Shown here piece after piece: positions 36,669-48,893 of a stretch of 64,000 nucleotides of DNA. Location: NCBI GenBank assembly GCA_004335835.1, contig RWJK01001676.1:59777-123776 (forward strand), written 5' to 3'. The notes beneath the pieces were generated by a model. The model worked only from the letters and a program-made list of their open reading frames with translations, was not told where the DNA came from and made no database searches. Every line of letters begins with the position of its first letter. Within the stretch, counting starts at the first letter, position 1. Both the position numbers and the translations under genes were made by a program. Source of the DNA: Scenedesmus sp. ARA3 (taxonomy: Eukaryota; Chlorophyta; Chlorophyceae; Sphaeropleales; Scenedesmaceae).

Positions 36669-37023
36669 TGTAACCTGGTTGCAAGTGATTGAGCCAGATC
36701 TGTTGTATATCAAAGACTCCAGCCTGAGGATCCAAGTCTGAGAGTGTGGGTTCATCATGTTGTGTTGCTTGCTGGCTGCAAAGCGCTCCTGTGTTGTGCT
36801 TTAAAATGAATTGTATGACTCATACAAAGAAAGTGTTGTGCTTCAAAATGAGTTGCATGACTCATACAAAGAAAGAAACGGTTTCTTTCCTTTACAACCC
36901 CACGTAACACACCCTGCATATCACACACCTGAACACATAACCACTGCACATCAGAATGGTTCTACAGCGCGTGGTGTTGTAGGTGCCGTACACACACAAA
37001 CATGACATACATCATGCAGCAAT
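36669..37023. other. Convergent intergenic region
   Basis: 3' ends of AEC-MORN (plus) and the LRR gene (minus) face each other. It contains a 42-bp imperfect tandem duplication at about 36793-36876, each copy including gactcatacaaagaaag. No gene. Confidence 0.6.
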
Positions 37024-39350
37024 CTAGTTCGTGCAAAAGCCAGACATATTGGTGTACCTTGTCAGGTAAGCAACTGTTGAACTCAACAGCTGCGCTTGTG
37101 CAGCAGCAGTAGCCGCAGCAGTAGCCGCAGGCCTTAGCAACAGCCCTTTGAAATCCACCGGCACGCACCCGCTCAAAGCAGCATTGTTGAATGTGGCGAG
37201 AACACGCAAGCGCTTCATGCAAGATGGCCAGCTATCAGGAACAGCCCCTGAAAAGCGGTTGCTGTGCAATGCCAGAACCTCGATATTGGACAGCCCCGGG
37301 CACAGCTGGAAAGGCAGCTTGCCAGACAGTGCATTGTTGTCGACCCACAACTCCTGCAGCTGTGTTAATGCATTTAGCCCAACTGGTAGCGTGCCGGAAA
37401 ATGCATTACGTGACAAGCGCAATGATACCAGCTCCTTCATGCCAGAAAGGTTTGAGGGGAGCTGACCAGACAGCAAGCAATTCTGCAGGTCCAGGTACTG
37501 CAGGTTGCTCAGATGCATGCACCACTGAGCAGGCAAGCTTCCAGTAAAGCGGTTGTGCTGAAGATATGCTTCTTTCAAACTGGACATACCAGACCATGCT
37601 GCTGGCAGCTGCCCTGACAACCTGTTTGTGCTCAACTTAATATGCTGTAGTTGCTTCATGCTGCTGCCCCAGCTGACAGGCAATGAACCTGACAATGTGG
37701 AGTTGCCTATCATCAAATATTTCAACCCTTTCATTGCCGCCCAGCTGGCAGGCAATGAACCAATGAAGTTGTTATGTGACAGCTGCAAGTCGGTTATGCT
37801 TGTCATGCCTGCCCATTGTGATGGCAACGTCCCTGCCAAACTATTGGTATGCAGGTATAGTGTGTTCAGCACCCTCAAGCCATCACCCCATGCAGCCGGC
37901 AGTGTCCCTGTCAGCTTGTTATATGACAGATACAACACCTCCAGACTGTATATGCTAGCGTACTCTGCTGGCAGTCTGCCTGACAAGGAGTTGTTGTATG
38001 CAGAAAACAGGGTGAGATGCTTCATTGCAGCCCAGCTAGCTGGCAATGAACCCACTAGGTTGTTGTCATTCAGTCGTAAAGTCAGAAGGCTCTTCATTCC
38101 TGCCCATTGCAGCGGCAAAGTACCAGTCAAGCTGTTGTTGTGCAGGTATAGCGTGTTCAGCACCCTCAAGCCATCGCCCCATGCAGCTGGCAACGTCCCT
38201 GTAAGCTTGTTGTATGAAAGAGACAACACCTCCAGGTTTGAGCTGGCAAACTCTGCTGGCAGCTTCCCAGACACCAAGCAGTTGTATGCATACAAAAGCT
38301 TGAGTCGCTCCAAGTTGCCCCAACTTGCAGGCAGCTGCCCATGCAACTTGAGGTTGTTGTAAAGCCTCAACTCAAGAATGTTTGGGGGCAGCTGCTGCGG
38401 CAGAGGGCCAAGCAGATAGTTGCCAGCCACATTTAATGTCTTCAACTGCTGCATCTCGTGCCAACTTGCTAACGTCCCGCTGATGCCGTTGCTGTGAATG
38501 TCAAAGTCTACGAGGTTTCTCAATTTGGAGTAGGCAGAAGGAATCTGGCCAGTGAGCCTATTGTGATGCAGTACCAGGCTTTGCAGGAGCACCATATCAC
38601 TCCATGTAGCTGGCAAGGATCCAACAATCCCATTTTCAGATAGGTCAATGTCCCTGATGCTCGTCAGTCCAGCACCCCATTGCCATGGCAGCGAGCCACT
38701 AAACTGGTTGATAAACATGTAAAGTGACTCCAGTTTGTGCAATGCAGCAAACTCTGCTGGCAACGTTCCCTCCAATGCATTGCCAGCTAGGGCCAGTACC
38801 TTCAGCTTGCTTAAGCGGTACCAGCTGCTTGGCAAGCCACCGCTGATGTTGTTGCCCAGCAACAACATGTACTGCATTTGCTGCATGGCTTGCCAGGATC
38901 TGGGAAGTGTGCCGTCAAGTCGATTCATAGCCAATGACAGTATGGACAAGTTAAGCATGCCTTGGCCCCACTGCTCCGGCAATTGTCCTGTCAGCCGGTT
39001 GTAGTGCATCTTCAGCGACCGCATACTCTCCATACTGTGCCAAGCTGCCGGCAATGATCCCTGCAATCTGTTACTGCTCAAATCCAAGACTTCCAGCTTT
39101 GCCAATTCGCCAAGCTGCAGCGGCAGCGTGCCTGTAAGGCTGTTGCTGTAAGCATACAGCGCGCGCAGCCGGCACAGCAAGCCATAGTCTCCAGGGATGC
39201 TGCCAGTGAGGTTGTTGCTGGCTAAGTTAAGGACTTCCAGTTGAGGCAGCATTTGCAGGAACACTGCATCAGGCAACCGCCCTCCTAGCTGTCCTTCTGG
39301 AGCTAGGCGGGTGACCAGCCCATGCACATCACAATCCACCCCTGGCCATT
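37024..39350 (-). CDS. Leucine-rich-repeat protein, plant-type LRRs, 5' exon missing
   Basis: One long open exon of about 775 codons from an acceptor (tacacag) at 39350 to the TAG at 37024-37026. It begins EWPGVDCDVHGLVTRLAPEG, the end of an LRRNT_2 cap. About 28-30 plant-type repeats follow, with consensus LxxLxxLxLxxNxLxGxLPxxW, many starting WG or WAGM. The C-terminal cap has paired cysteines (LSGCVPVDF … SGFCTN). No kinase or transmembrane helix follows, so a secreted or cell-wall receptor-like protein is likely. The leader exon is not certain; an ATG at 39592 starts a hydrophobic MLWWLVLQCCAATAA stretch running into a CAG tract, but I cannot splice it convincingly. Several internal repeats are near-duplicates of each other (units around 37700-37990 and 38030-38290). 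Confidence 0.88.
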
Positions 39351-39499
39351 CTGTGTAGGCAGCAGCAGCAGCAACAATAGCAACCAGTCAACATAGATAA
39401 CATGACATATCATCTCCGTTGCAGCACGCCCTGCAGCAAGGTGCATGTACATGTTCATGTAGTGTGCCAAATTTCCGCCTGCCTCATGGACAATTGTTA

Positions 39500-39549
<50 letters not shown>

Positions 39550-39849
39550 CTGCTGTGGCAGCACAGCACTGTAGCACAAGCCACCACAACATGTCATCAG
39601 TCGATGCCACACAGCAAAATCGCCATTGTTGCAAATGGCAGTGACACCTGTATGGCTAGGAGATGCTTGTGAATGCAGTGCTTAGCGGACCCTTTGTGCA
39701 TGTGCAATGCTCGGCACTCAAAGCAAGGATACAGCACAACTGGCACAGTTCAATGCGACTGTCTGCATCAGCGCAGCTCTGGCCGCAGCCTGTGCTGCAC
39801 CACACAGCAACAGTTGCACACAAACACAGACACATAATGACAGCCCACC
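39351..39849. other. LRR upstream region and cysteine-protease 3' side
   Basis: Contains a (CTG)16 tract at about 39499-39548 and a possible LRR signal-peptide exon starting at 39592 (minus). No other gene signal. Confidence 0.4.
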
Positions 39850-40702
39850 TCAGTACCTATTGGCATTCTGCAAGCTCCAGCTGGACGCCAGTACCCCATT
39901 CTTATCAATCATGCTGCGTATGGCCAGTAATGCCTCAACCTGGGAAGCCACCACAGGCAGCCGAGGTTTAGGCTTGACTTTTACCAGCTGTATGCCACAC
40001 AGGGTGAGGGTGAGACCCCCTAGCAGCTGCTCTGGGCTGCGTATGACACGTAGGTTGTCTTGCAGCAGCTGCTGCACTGGCAGGCCAAACACTGCAGCCA
40101 CCTGCAGGGTGCATGGAAAAAGGAGCAACACACAAAGTTCTGAGAAGTGATGCACGTATGTTGTCGTATGTGCTGCGTGGGTGTTGAGCTGCAGCTGTGT
40201 CATGCGAGTGTGTAGGCAGTTTCACCAAGATCATATGTGTGCAACCCCAGGTACAGTGCACAGCATGGCAGCAGAACCAATGCTCTGCAGTGACCTGACA
40301 CCACACATGCAGCACCTCAATAGAGCCACTGCGACAGGTGACCCAGTTGGGGCCCTTACAGCACACAACCTGCAGCATGTAATTCACCTTGTACGCATAG
40401 TCAGACTGGGAAGCTTTGTAGGCATAGCACCCCTGCCTGCCCGGCAGCTTTGTCACTGGCGGCTGTGCGGGTGGGAAGTCTGGTGTGAACTTCAGCGCAA
40501 ATGTGTCTTTGGGGTTGCACACCCCGACAGATGCGTTGAACGCCACCCTGAAGAAACCTCCATCGGCAAAATCAACACCCCAGGAGGATTTGGCAATCCA
40601 GTAATCCTTCTGCAAGTTGTAACCGACCAGGGTAATGGAGTGGGACTCAACATGTGCTGCATTGCGACCTGCGGCAGTGAACGAAACACAGCAGACCACG
40701 GT

Positions 40703-40755
<53 letters not shown>

Positions 40756-42986
40756 CTACAAGACGCAGCATGTAACAGCAGCGCTGGTAGCAGCAGGCAA
40801 GGATGCTGGAGCAGGCTACTAGACTTCTTAGTAAGACCAGCTGTAAATCAGGCACACACTACAACACAAAGATGAGATGCGCGGTCATGTAGCGCTGTAA
40901 ACCGCACTGTTTTGCCCACTCAGCAGCAGTGGGTTGCATGCTGATCCAGCCCACCAGCTCACCAGGGTCTGGGTAGACCCAGCGCACCCAGCCCACCAGC
41001 GCACCCAGCCCATCCACCACTCCAGCCCATCCACCACTCCAGCCCAACAGCCCACCAGCCCACCAGCCCAGCAGCCCACCAGCCCACCAGCGCACCCAGC
41101 CCTTCCACCACTCCAGCCCAACAGCCTACCAGCCTACCAGCCCACCAGCCCACCAGCCCACCAGCCCACCAGCCCACCAGGCCACTGGCCCACCAGCCCA
41201 CCAGCCCACCAGCCCACCAGCCCACCAGCCCACCAGCCCACCAGCCCACCAGCCCACTGGCCCACCAGCCTGTCAGTGCACTAGCCCACTGGCTCACCTG
41301 GCCCGGGGTAGACTGCCTTGGGCTGCCGCGCAAAGAACGGCTGCAGGTCTGAGAACACCTCCAGCCTCGTAACAACAGCGCCGCCGTGTGCCAGGATGTG
41401 TGACTGCACCTCCCAGGCACTGCCCAGCCGAGTGAAGGTGAAGCGGCCTGCCTTGTAGGCCCTGTCCACCTGCACAGCCAGATGCACAGATGCACAGATG
41501 AATAGATGCATTGATGCATAGGTGCATAGATGGATAGGCCTTGAACGGGGCCCTGTCCACCTGCCCAGCCATGCCCACGCACATGCTCAGATGATCAGAT
41601 GCAGAGGCCTTGGACTGCGCGCTGCTACACAGTACTGTGGTAGCATGATGAGCAGGAGCGACAGAAGGGTAAGCGCCCTGATGACACACACCGGAGTGTG
41701 TGCTGCTGACAGCTGCAGAAAGTTCGGAACAGGCGTGTCCTGCAGGGCTGACTTGCTGCTGTTGCAAAGACGCGAGCACGGCAGCAATCTTGCTCCAAGG
41801 TTTGCTTTGCCCGGCCGCACCTGATCGCACATGTACTGGCAGGTGCCACCAAATCCACCCATGCCCAGCAAAGGCAGCAGAGCAGCGCTGCTGCTGCCTC
41901 CATCATTGCTGCTGCCACCGCCATTGCTGCTGCCACTCCCTCCCTTAAACCCTTGGGGCAGATCCCTGATGCCAAAGCTGGTAGCAATGCCAGCAGATGT
42001 ACGATCAGCCACATACGGCAGGCAGCGCTCTGTAACAAGGTACTGCCCCTGTGCATGGCCCTCTGCAAAAGCCTGCATGCCAGCAGCAACAGACATGCCG
42101 CTGCTGCAGCTCCGCTCCTCCTGGCGGCCCAGGGACTTGCAGAAAAAGAAGTCCTGTGGGCTGAGGCTGATTGTGGAGGCATCTGTCTGCAGCGCTGCTG
42201 CGACTGCGGCGCGTGCAGCAGATGTGACGCTGAATGCCACACATGATGCACAGGCACCTGCGGAAGAGGGTTGACAGGCAGCATGTGCGGGGGGCTTGTC
42301 AGCAGCTGTGCCCAATAAGCACTGTGCGCTGGCAGGTAGCTCCCAAGTGAAAGCAGCAGCTGACGTGTGTATACTTGCAAACGCCAGCCAGGTCATACAT
42401 ATCTGTGGCCGCCGGCGGCCAAATGTCCTCACACACTAGACTTCCACCTCCCAAACCACAAAGTGCTGCTGCAGCTGTAGTATTCTTGCCCGTGCAGCGA
42501 TCTTGCAAGCCACAGAGGTTGGCGCTGCACCTCACTGCTGCTGTGCCATACATACACAGCTGTTGGTATAAATGCTGCTTTCGTTGCATGATTGGCAGGC
42601 GCACCTTGGTCGCCTACAGGTCCTGCTAGGTCCCACCCTCCAGTCTGCGCCCTGCTGCGTGCATCGTATTTGGGTGGTGATGTAGCAAGCAGCAGCACCG
42701 CTGCTTCCTCCTGAGCCTGTGCAGCAGAGCAGAGTGAGGCGCCTCCTGGTCCTTGCTGCTGGCAGCTGGTCTTAGCGAGGTGGGGCTGCTTTGCGTAGCT
42801 GCTGGCCCACTTCAGGGACTGCTGGTAGAGTGTGAGGTAGTTTGCAGACACAGCCTGGGCTCCTAAGATGGCTTCAGTATCATCTCGCAAGCCTTGTGCA
42901 GCAGCATGCTGTAGGAGCAGCAACAGGCCCCACGCTAGACATAGCGAGAATCCGGGAGCTGTGTGTTGCTTTATACGCACGAACAT
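39850..42986 (-). CDS. Papain-family (C1A) cysteine protease with C-terminal LysM-like domain
   Basis: Exons (minus): 42605-42986, 41821-42257, 41298-41469, 40370-40668, 39850-40101. Phases are continuous; 513 aa. The N-terminus has a hydrophobic signal peptide (GFSLCLAWGLLLLLQHAAA) after Met 42986. The protease core shows GDQGACASCVAFSV, with the oxyanion Gln and nucleophile Cys (Trp26 of papain is Val), LSPQDFFFCK, an inserted Gly/Ser-rich loop, HSITLVGY with the catalytic His, and YWIAKSSWG, where the catalytic Asn of the usual NSWG is Ser. The last exon reads VAAVFGLPVQQLLQDN and TLTLCGI, matching a LysM motif (begun by YKVNYMLQ in the previous exon), which could bind chitin- or peptidoglycan-like glycans. 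Probably secreted or vacuolar. No obvious I29 pro-inhibitor is seen, only about 95 residues after the signal. Confidence 0.88.
40955..41290 (-). repeat. 8-bp minisatellite seeded by a splice donor
   Basis: Dozens of copies of an octamer (minus strand CTGGTGGG) fill the intron after exon 41298-41469. The array starts directly at that exon's donor, GTGAGCCAGTGGGC. At its far end (about 40955-40985) is an echo of the exon end itself, GTCTACCCAGACCCTG|GTGAGC, against the real GTCTACCCCGGGCCAG|GTGAGC. The start of the same exon is echoed upstream at about 41540-41575. Confidence 0.88.
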
Positions 42987-44569
42987 TGCAAACTCTGACG
43001 ACGGTACAGATAGCGTGGTGCAGCTTCGCGTGCATCGCGCTTGTCGGAACAAGCCTCCGGAACTTACGGCAGAACGGAAGCACAAACAGCTGCTGTTCCA
43101 GTATAGACGTGTAACGATCAACCATAAGTGGTCTTGCAGACCTCAAACAGAACTTGCACCTGGGTGATTTGCCTGATTCATCTGACAAGTAGTGACCTTC
43201 TGTCAACACCTTCCTCTATCATGGTAAGCATAGGCATACCGTTTCATGCATGGTGTTCTATGGTGTTCATGTTCTCTTCTGTTCCAGGCATTTACCCTGT
43301 TGTGGCTGTTACCACCCAAGATGGTGCCAGGGACCCACATGCAACTATCTCAGACATCATCTGTGACAGGAGGCTGAGGGTGGCCGTAATAAATAAGCAT
43401 TTCCATCATGGCATGTAAACCAAGAAAAGACAGCTCAACCTTGGCTCAACACCCATTAGCTGCGCATTACTGCAACTGAGCATCACCCAGATACACCCGT
43501 CCCACTGTGTAATATGTGGCACATATAACACGCATCAGCTGCACACTTGGCAACGGCCGCTGTTGCTGCAGCAGCAACACACAATACAGCAAGCCGCGAC
43601 GCTACGCGGCCTTTTTGAACTTCGGATGGTTAACCTGAAGCCAACACACGTCGCGCAGCCGTGTCACTCCACACCTGCTTCAGCACAGCCGTGTCACTCC
43701 ACACCTGCTTCAGCACAGCCGTGTCACTCCACACCTGCTTCAGCACAGCTGCTGTGGCGACGCCGTCACGGTGTGCTGCCCGCTGAGCACGCATGCCTAG
43801 GGCATCTGCAATTCTGCTGCGGCACGGTGCCGGCTTCCAGTGACAACGCCTAGTGCCAACCGGCAGGCTAGTGGACTAAAGGAGTAACACAAAGGAGCAA
43901 CATCACAAACCTAGGGTTTATGACTGCAATGGCCATGACGGAAAACACAATGAGTGTGCTGCAGAAGACTGAAAGTCAGTGTGACATCACACACCATCTG
44001 TGACAGATCTGTGACAGATTCTCTGTGACAAATGTATGATGGAGAGGCACTCAAAGCTATTGACAGCAGCCACTTTGCTGCGTCTTTAGAAAGCAGACAC
44101 GGCATGATGATACGGCCGTTGTCACAACGGCAATACGATTGCACCTTGACTCGATGGCCATGCAGACAGCTGTGTCGGCAACAAATCATTTGCAGCAACA
44201 GTGGATTCCTGTGGCAGCTGTGGCCTTTGTGTAAAAGCAACACACTTTCAAGCACATCACACTTTCCAGCTGCTGGTAGACAATCAGCAAGAACACGCCC
44301 TCAAAGCAATGCACTGCAACCCCGATCGCTGAACTCAATCATGAAAGCCAGATGCAGTAAGCGACGCTAGCAACAAACCCAGAAGCCATTGTGCAAATAC
44401 TTTCTGGTAGGGTGCAAGGCAGCAGCCTGCTGCTTTGCATGATGCCGCAGCCACTAACACAATATATATAAATATGTGTGCCTAGTCAGCATCATTGCTG
44501 TCCAGCTTGCATGCATCTACATGCAAGCCATCTGTATACAACTCAGGCGTGTGGGCCACAGCAGGCGCT
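42987..44569. other. Intergenic spacer between the two protease genes
   Basis: Holds the cysteine-protease promoter at the left. I see no coding exon. Composition is AT-richer around 43900-44470, with a TATATATAAATA stretch near 44465. Confidence 0.45.
43656..43745. repeat. 30-bp tandem repeat, three copies
   Basis: Three essentially identical 30-bp units in the intergenic spacer upstream of the cysteine protease gene. Confidence 0.93.
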
Positions 44570-44820
44570 CAGCTGCCGCTGCAGAAATTTGGCAAGACAG
44601 CAGTGCCACAGTGTGCCACGACAGCTGGTGTGTGCTCAGAAGGCGCAGCTGCTGATAGGGTCACTCCAGTACACAGTGCCTGTGGAACTCGGGTAGCCAG
44701 CAGCAGGCGCGGACGAGTCAAACTGCACAAATCGGCCCGCAAACCACGGCCGTGCCAGCCAGAAGTACCCGCCATCAAATGATGCACACACAAAGTACGG
44801 GCACACCGCCACATCAGGTG
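44570..44820 (-). pseudogene. Tandem copy of the aspartic-protease 3' end
   Basis: A roughly 250-bp duplicate of 44822-45013 plus flank. It encodes a near copy of the C-terminus (YFWLARPWFAGRFVQFDSS … TGTVYWSDPISSCAF) including the stop codon. It lies downstream of the functional stop at 44881, so it is in the 3' UTR or spacer. It has no acceptor in frame that would clearly make it an alternative last exon, though that cannot be excluded. Confidence 0.8.
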
Positions 44821-44880
44821 TGCGGCTGCTGCTGCAGACAGCGAGCAAGACGGCAGTGCGCTAAGACAGCTGGTGTGTGC

Positions 44881-45960
44881 TCAGAAAGCGCAGCTGCTGA
44901 TGGGGTCACTCCAGTACACAGTGCCTGTGGAACTCGGGTAGCCAGCAGCAGGACCGGACGAGTCGAACTGCACAAATCGGCCGGTAAACCACGGCCCTGC
45001 CAACCAAAAGTAGGTCCCGGCACCATTGGGCGTTGGCTGAATGTACGAGCACACTGCGACGGCTGTCGTCATCGTGTTGTTGGCTGTGCCGCCGCAGAGG
45101 CTGAGTGGGAATGCGGCTGGCAGCTGTGCTACTGCTCCTCCTTGCAGCTGGATGTTGATGCTTGCAGGATACATGGAAGCAAGCAGCGCCTTAGCTGTTG
45201 AAATGAGCTTCGGAGTCCAGCGCCTGCCAGCTTGCAGAGTGATCTGCTGGCATGCATGGTCCAAGGTTGGAACATTGGACCCACACACTTCTGAAGAGGA
45301 TAGGCACGGCTGTATTGTGAACTGGTACATTGTTGCGACAGCAGATGACTTTGCCGCAGCTGATGCGGCAACATAGTATGATCTGAATGCGTTGTAGGCG
45401 TTGGTTGGGATGGTGCTCTGGCCATATGCACCTGTTGGAAAACAAAGGAGGGAGGCAGGGAAGAGACATAGCGCAACTCGAATTAGTGATTAGTTGCTGG
45501 TGGTGGCAATGGCACACTCGCAGCTGCCAGACCTGTGCAGGCTGTTTGAAGACATCATGCGTGCATCAGGTGCAATGCTACTGTCCTGCTGCTGGTGGCA
45601 ATGCATCAGCAACAGCTGCTGTGACACACAGAAGTTCCAGCAGCTGGCATGCAGCAGCCGCTTTTACATAAGTGGTGCATGCACAAACATGAACCACGTG
45701 CAAGCTGCACACCACATGCACCAGGCATGAACCACGTGCAAGCTGCACACCACATGCACCAGGCATGAACCACGTGCAAGCTGCACACCACATGCACCAG
45801 GCATGAACCACGTGCAAGCTGCACACCACATGCACCAGGCATGAACCACGTGCAAGCTGCACACCACATGCACCAGGCATGAACCACGTGCAAGCTGCAC
45901 ACCACATGCACCAGGCATGCCAGCATGCACAGCCGCTGGAGCCTGCACAGCTCATTCCTT

Positions 45961-46004
<44 letters not shown>

Positions 46005-48893
46005 CCGGCAGCAGCAGCAGCAGCAGCACGTGCTCACCTGTGTCCCACAGAACACTGACGCCCTCATAGCTGCCCGTCCAAGGCTGCCCCTGATTACCAA
46101 ACACAGGCACGCTTGCAGTGTTGACCAGCGACCTGAAGGTGTGCGTGTAAGGGGCCGCAGAGCCGGGCATTGGTGGAGGGAACACTGCAGGGATGAGGGG
46201 TGCTGACTGCAGCTTGGTGGTTGAAGCGATTGCACGGGGTAGGGCTGGGCCGAGGGCGATTGCGCTGTTGGGAGACAGTGGCAGGGAGCAACTGGTGTCC
46301 TTTTGGGGCCGCTGGTAGCAGAAGCCAGTCTGTAGGTGGGGTGGAATTGATGCAGCAGCAGCAGCAGCAGCAGCAACAAGGTGTTGGGTTCAGTCGTTGA
46401 CTGTATGTGTGCTGCTGCAGCACAAAACCGCATTGGCCATTGAGGAAAGTGGTAAGGAGCAGCTGGAGTCCTTTTGGGGCCGCTGGTAGCAGAAGCCGGT
46501 CTGTGGATGGGTGGAGTTAATGCAGCAGCAGGAGCAGCAGCAAGGTGTTGACTTGAGTTGTTGACTCTAAGTGTGGTGCATTCATCAGCAGCTACTGCAG
46601 CATAGAACAGCATCATCCATTGAGGATAGCGGGCAGGTGAGGATTGGCTGGCTGGCAAACTCACCACTTTCTTGCTGATGAGCCCAGCCTGGTAGATCTG
46701 CTCAGGCACAGCCATGGCACTGGGGGCACCTCCTGCTGCGGCGCAGACACTAAGCACCCAATGCAGGATCTATTAGCCAGAAGAAGCGTGTGTCACTGTC
46801 TCCACTCACCACTTTTTTGCTGATGAGCCCTGCCTGGTAGATCTGCTCAGGCACAGCCATGGCACTAGGTGCCCCTCCCACATTGAAAGTCCAGCCTGCC
46901 TCAATGCCATTGCCGCTGCCTGGGCAGGTCCCATCAAACAAGTTGCTGCTGCTGCTGCCCGCTGCAGGACACTGCGTTGTCTGGTTGAAGCAGTTGGGGT
47001 TGGCAGGGGTGCATTTTATGTAGGCCTCTGCGCAGCCAAACAGGCCTGGGAAGGAGAGGCTGCCGCCGGATAGGACGTTTTGCACGGTCACTGTGTCATG
47101 TGCGATGAGCCCATTATTGATGTTGTAGTACCCGGGGTTGCCAGTCAACTGCAGGCAGCGCATAAGGCGTTGCACGGTGACAGCATGGTTACACTTGTAA
47201 TGCATGTAAGCCTTTGAGCAAAATAGTTGGCAAATGGGGTAGGGTACAGGAACATGTTATGCTGATGTATGCGACGTGGCGCCATGGTGCGCAGTGGCAT
47301 CAGCAAACAGCTCAAAACCTGTGCCTGCATGTATATCAAGCAGTGCGTTTGTGATGAGGCAGTTGTTGATGTTGTAGTAGCCAGGGTTGCCGGTCAAATG
47401 AGGGCAGCACAACAAGACACGGCTCAGTGTTTAGGCTCTTACTGATGTGTTGATGAGGGAGGGGTTTGTTGGTGATTTTGCTGCCTTGCTCAGCAGCGGT
47501 GTTGGGGACAAATACGTGAAAGGTGTGCTGGGCAGGTGATTGGTCATGCAGCTTGACCCAGTCACTGCATGCTGCACAGCTGTTGAACTGTATGTATGAA
47601 TACGCACTGCTGAATCCGGCAGATACGCTAGCACGGCTGGCAACCAATGCAGGGCAGCATTGTTTGGTCAGCAACATCATAGGCTAGCTTGCGGCCAACA
47701 CACGGGCAGGACCTGTTCCCTGTGCATGTGTTTGCAAGCTCGGGAGAGGCTGCCGCATTATAAGGCAGTGCCGCATTTCATAGCCCTGCCCAGCGTGCAG
47801 CCAGCACACGGGCAGGGCCTGTGCCTGCGCATGCCTTCGCAGGCTAGGTAGAGGCTGCTACATGCTGCATTCCGCAGCCCTGCCCAGCTTGCAGCCAGCA
47901 CAAGGGCAGGCCTGTGTTTAAACCTGAAGTCGTAGAGGTTTTCATCTGTAAAATGACAGTTCTAGGCATGGTAAATGCACAACTGTGCCGCAGCATTTTG
48001 CAGCCCTGCCCAATCCACTCACTGGCTCAGAAATGAAGCACTTGTTGTTTGGCAGCAGGCACCCAATGCCTGTGGCGTTCACTGAACACGTTGCGGCGCC
48101 CGTCACTTCCTTATCTGGCGTCAGCACGTAGTTGCTGCTGGCTGGCAAATTGCCGTTGCAGTTGGCTGTGCTGGTAGGGGTCTTACAGGTGAGCAGCAGT
48201 ACTGCTGAGCCGGTATCAACAGTGAATTTGTAGGCGACTGCAGCGCTGCCGGTTCCAACAGTGATGGACACCTGTTTGCTGTTTGCACCGCGTGGGTAGG
48301 GTTGGCTGGATGCCACTTGGTGGTCAACAGAAATGACAAAGGACTTGCTCCTGCAAGCGGTCAAACGTCAAGGACAGCTGGCATGTTTGACTGCCTGTCC
48401 ACCTGCATGCGGCGTTCTGAGTGAACCAAATCTGAGTGAAAAGCAAGCAAGTCACATGCGGCATGTGACAGGCTGCTGCTGCTGTTACTTGCGATACTTG
48501 AGCTGCTCCTGCAGCTGTTGCCGCGGGAGACGGCTGTGAGTATCGGTAAAATTGCAGCTGACCGTCACTGTATGTATGTGATGATTGACTGCTGCATCAC
48601 CAGGCAGTGCTGCTCTAGGGGCGAGTCTGGCAAAAGTTGACCGATCGAAGCAGCTGAGCGGACAGCACCGTTTGAAACCACTGGAAGCATTTCAGATCAA
48701 CATAAGGAGACGCGGACATGGCGTAGCTTCCGCTGCTGCTCGCTGGCCAGAACTCTGATCAAATCGAGCATGATCAAATCGGCACGCACCTGCTGCCAGG
48801 GCCGTGTATCGTTGATGCCTCCACACCAGCGTCCTGTGCTGAAGCATATGTAACTGCTGCAACAGCTAACACGAGAAGGCAGAGTGCCCGCAT
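44881..48893 (-). CDS. Secreted pepsin-like aspartic protease (A1 family)
   Basis: Exons (minus): 48790-48893, 48023-48350, 46810-47148, 46038-46329, 44881-45431. Phases are continuous; 537 aa. MRALCLLVLAVAAVTYASA is a clear signal peptide. The first active-site motif is KFTVDTGSAVLLLTC (Asp about residue 80). A Cys-rich flap region follows, with YIKCTPANPNCFNQTTQC. AVPEQIYQAGLISKKV and GFCYQRPQKDTSC resemble the family's Q-lxxxGLI and FSxC segments. The second active-site motif is VLWDTGAYGQSTIP (Asp about 352), with Ala where Thr/Ser usually follows DTG. The C-terminus contains further cysteine pairs and ends WSDPISSCAF. Overall it is closest to plant nepenthesin/xylanase-inhibitor-like A1 proteins, but divergent, so substrate is unknown. 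Echoes of exons 3 and 4 lie in the introns. Confidence 0.85.
45688..45915. repeat. 38-bp minisatellite, six copies
   Basis: Six nearly identical 38-bp units in the last intron of the aspartic protease gene, followed by a (CAG)n tract at 45961-46027. The ORFs that cross it read a repeated HVVCSLHVVHAWC-like string and are not genes. Confidence 0.95.
46420..47405 (-). repeat. Echoes of aspartic-protease exons 3 and 4
   Basis: The end of exon 46810-47148 (SAMAVPEQIYQAGLISKKV plus GTGAG) is repeated downstream at about 46660-46745. The start of that exon (LTGNPGYYNINN) is repeated upstream at about 47350-47402. The start of exon 46038-46329 (TGFCYQRPQKD) is repeated upstream at about 46425-46505. 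Confidence 0.9.

Noticed and set aside
37628..38362. 244-codon plus-strand ORF
   Set aside because: Antisense of the LRR repeats; periodic because the LRRs are periodic.
40860..41095. Extra C-terminal-looking reading DPGELVGWISMQPT as a cysteine-protease exon
   Set aside because: It starts as an echo of the exon end at 41298 and has no acceptor; the 41298-to-40668 splice keeps frame and family motifs.
45578..45955. Long repetitive ORFs across the 38-bp array
   Set aside because: Generated by the minisatellite in an aspartic-protease intron; no start, domain or composition support.
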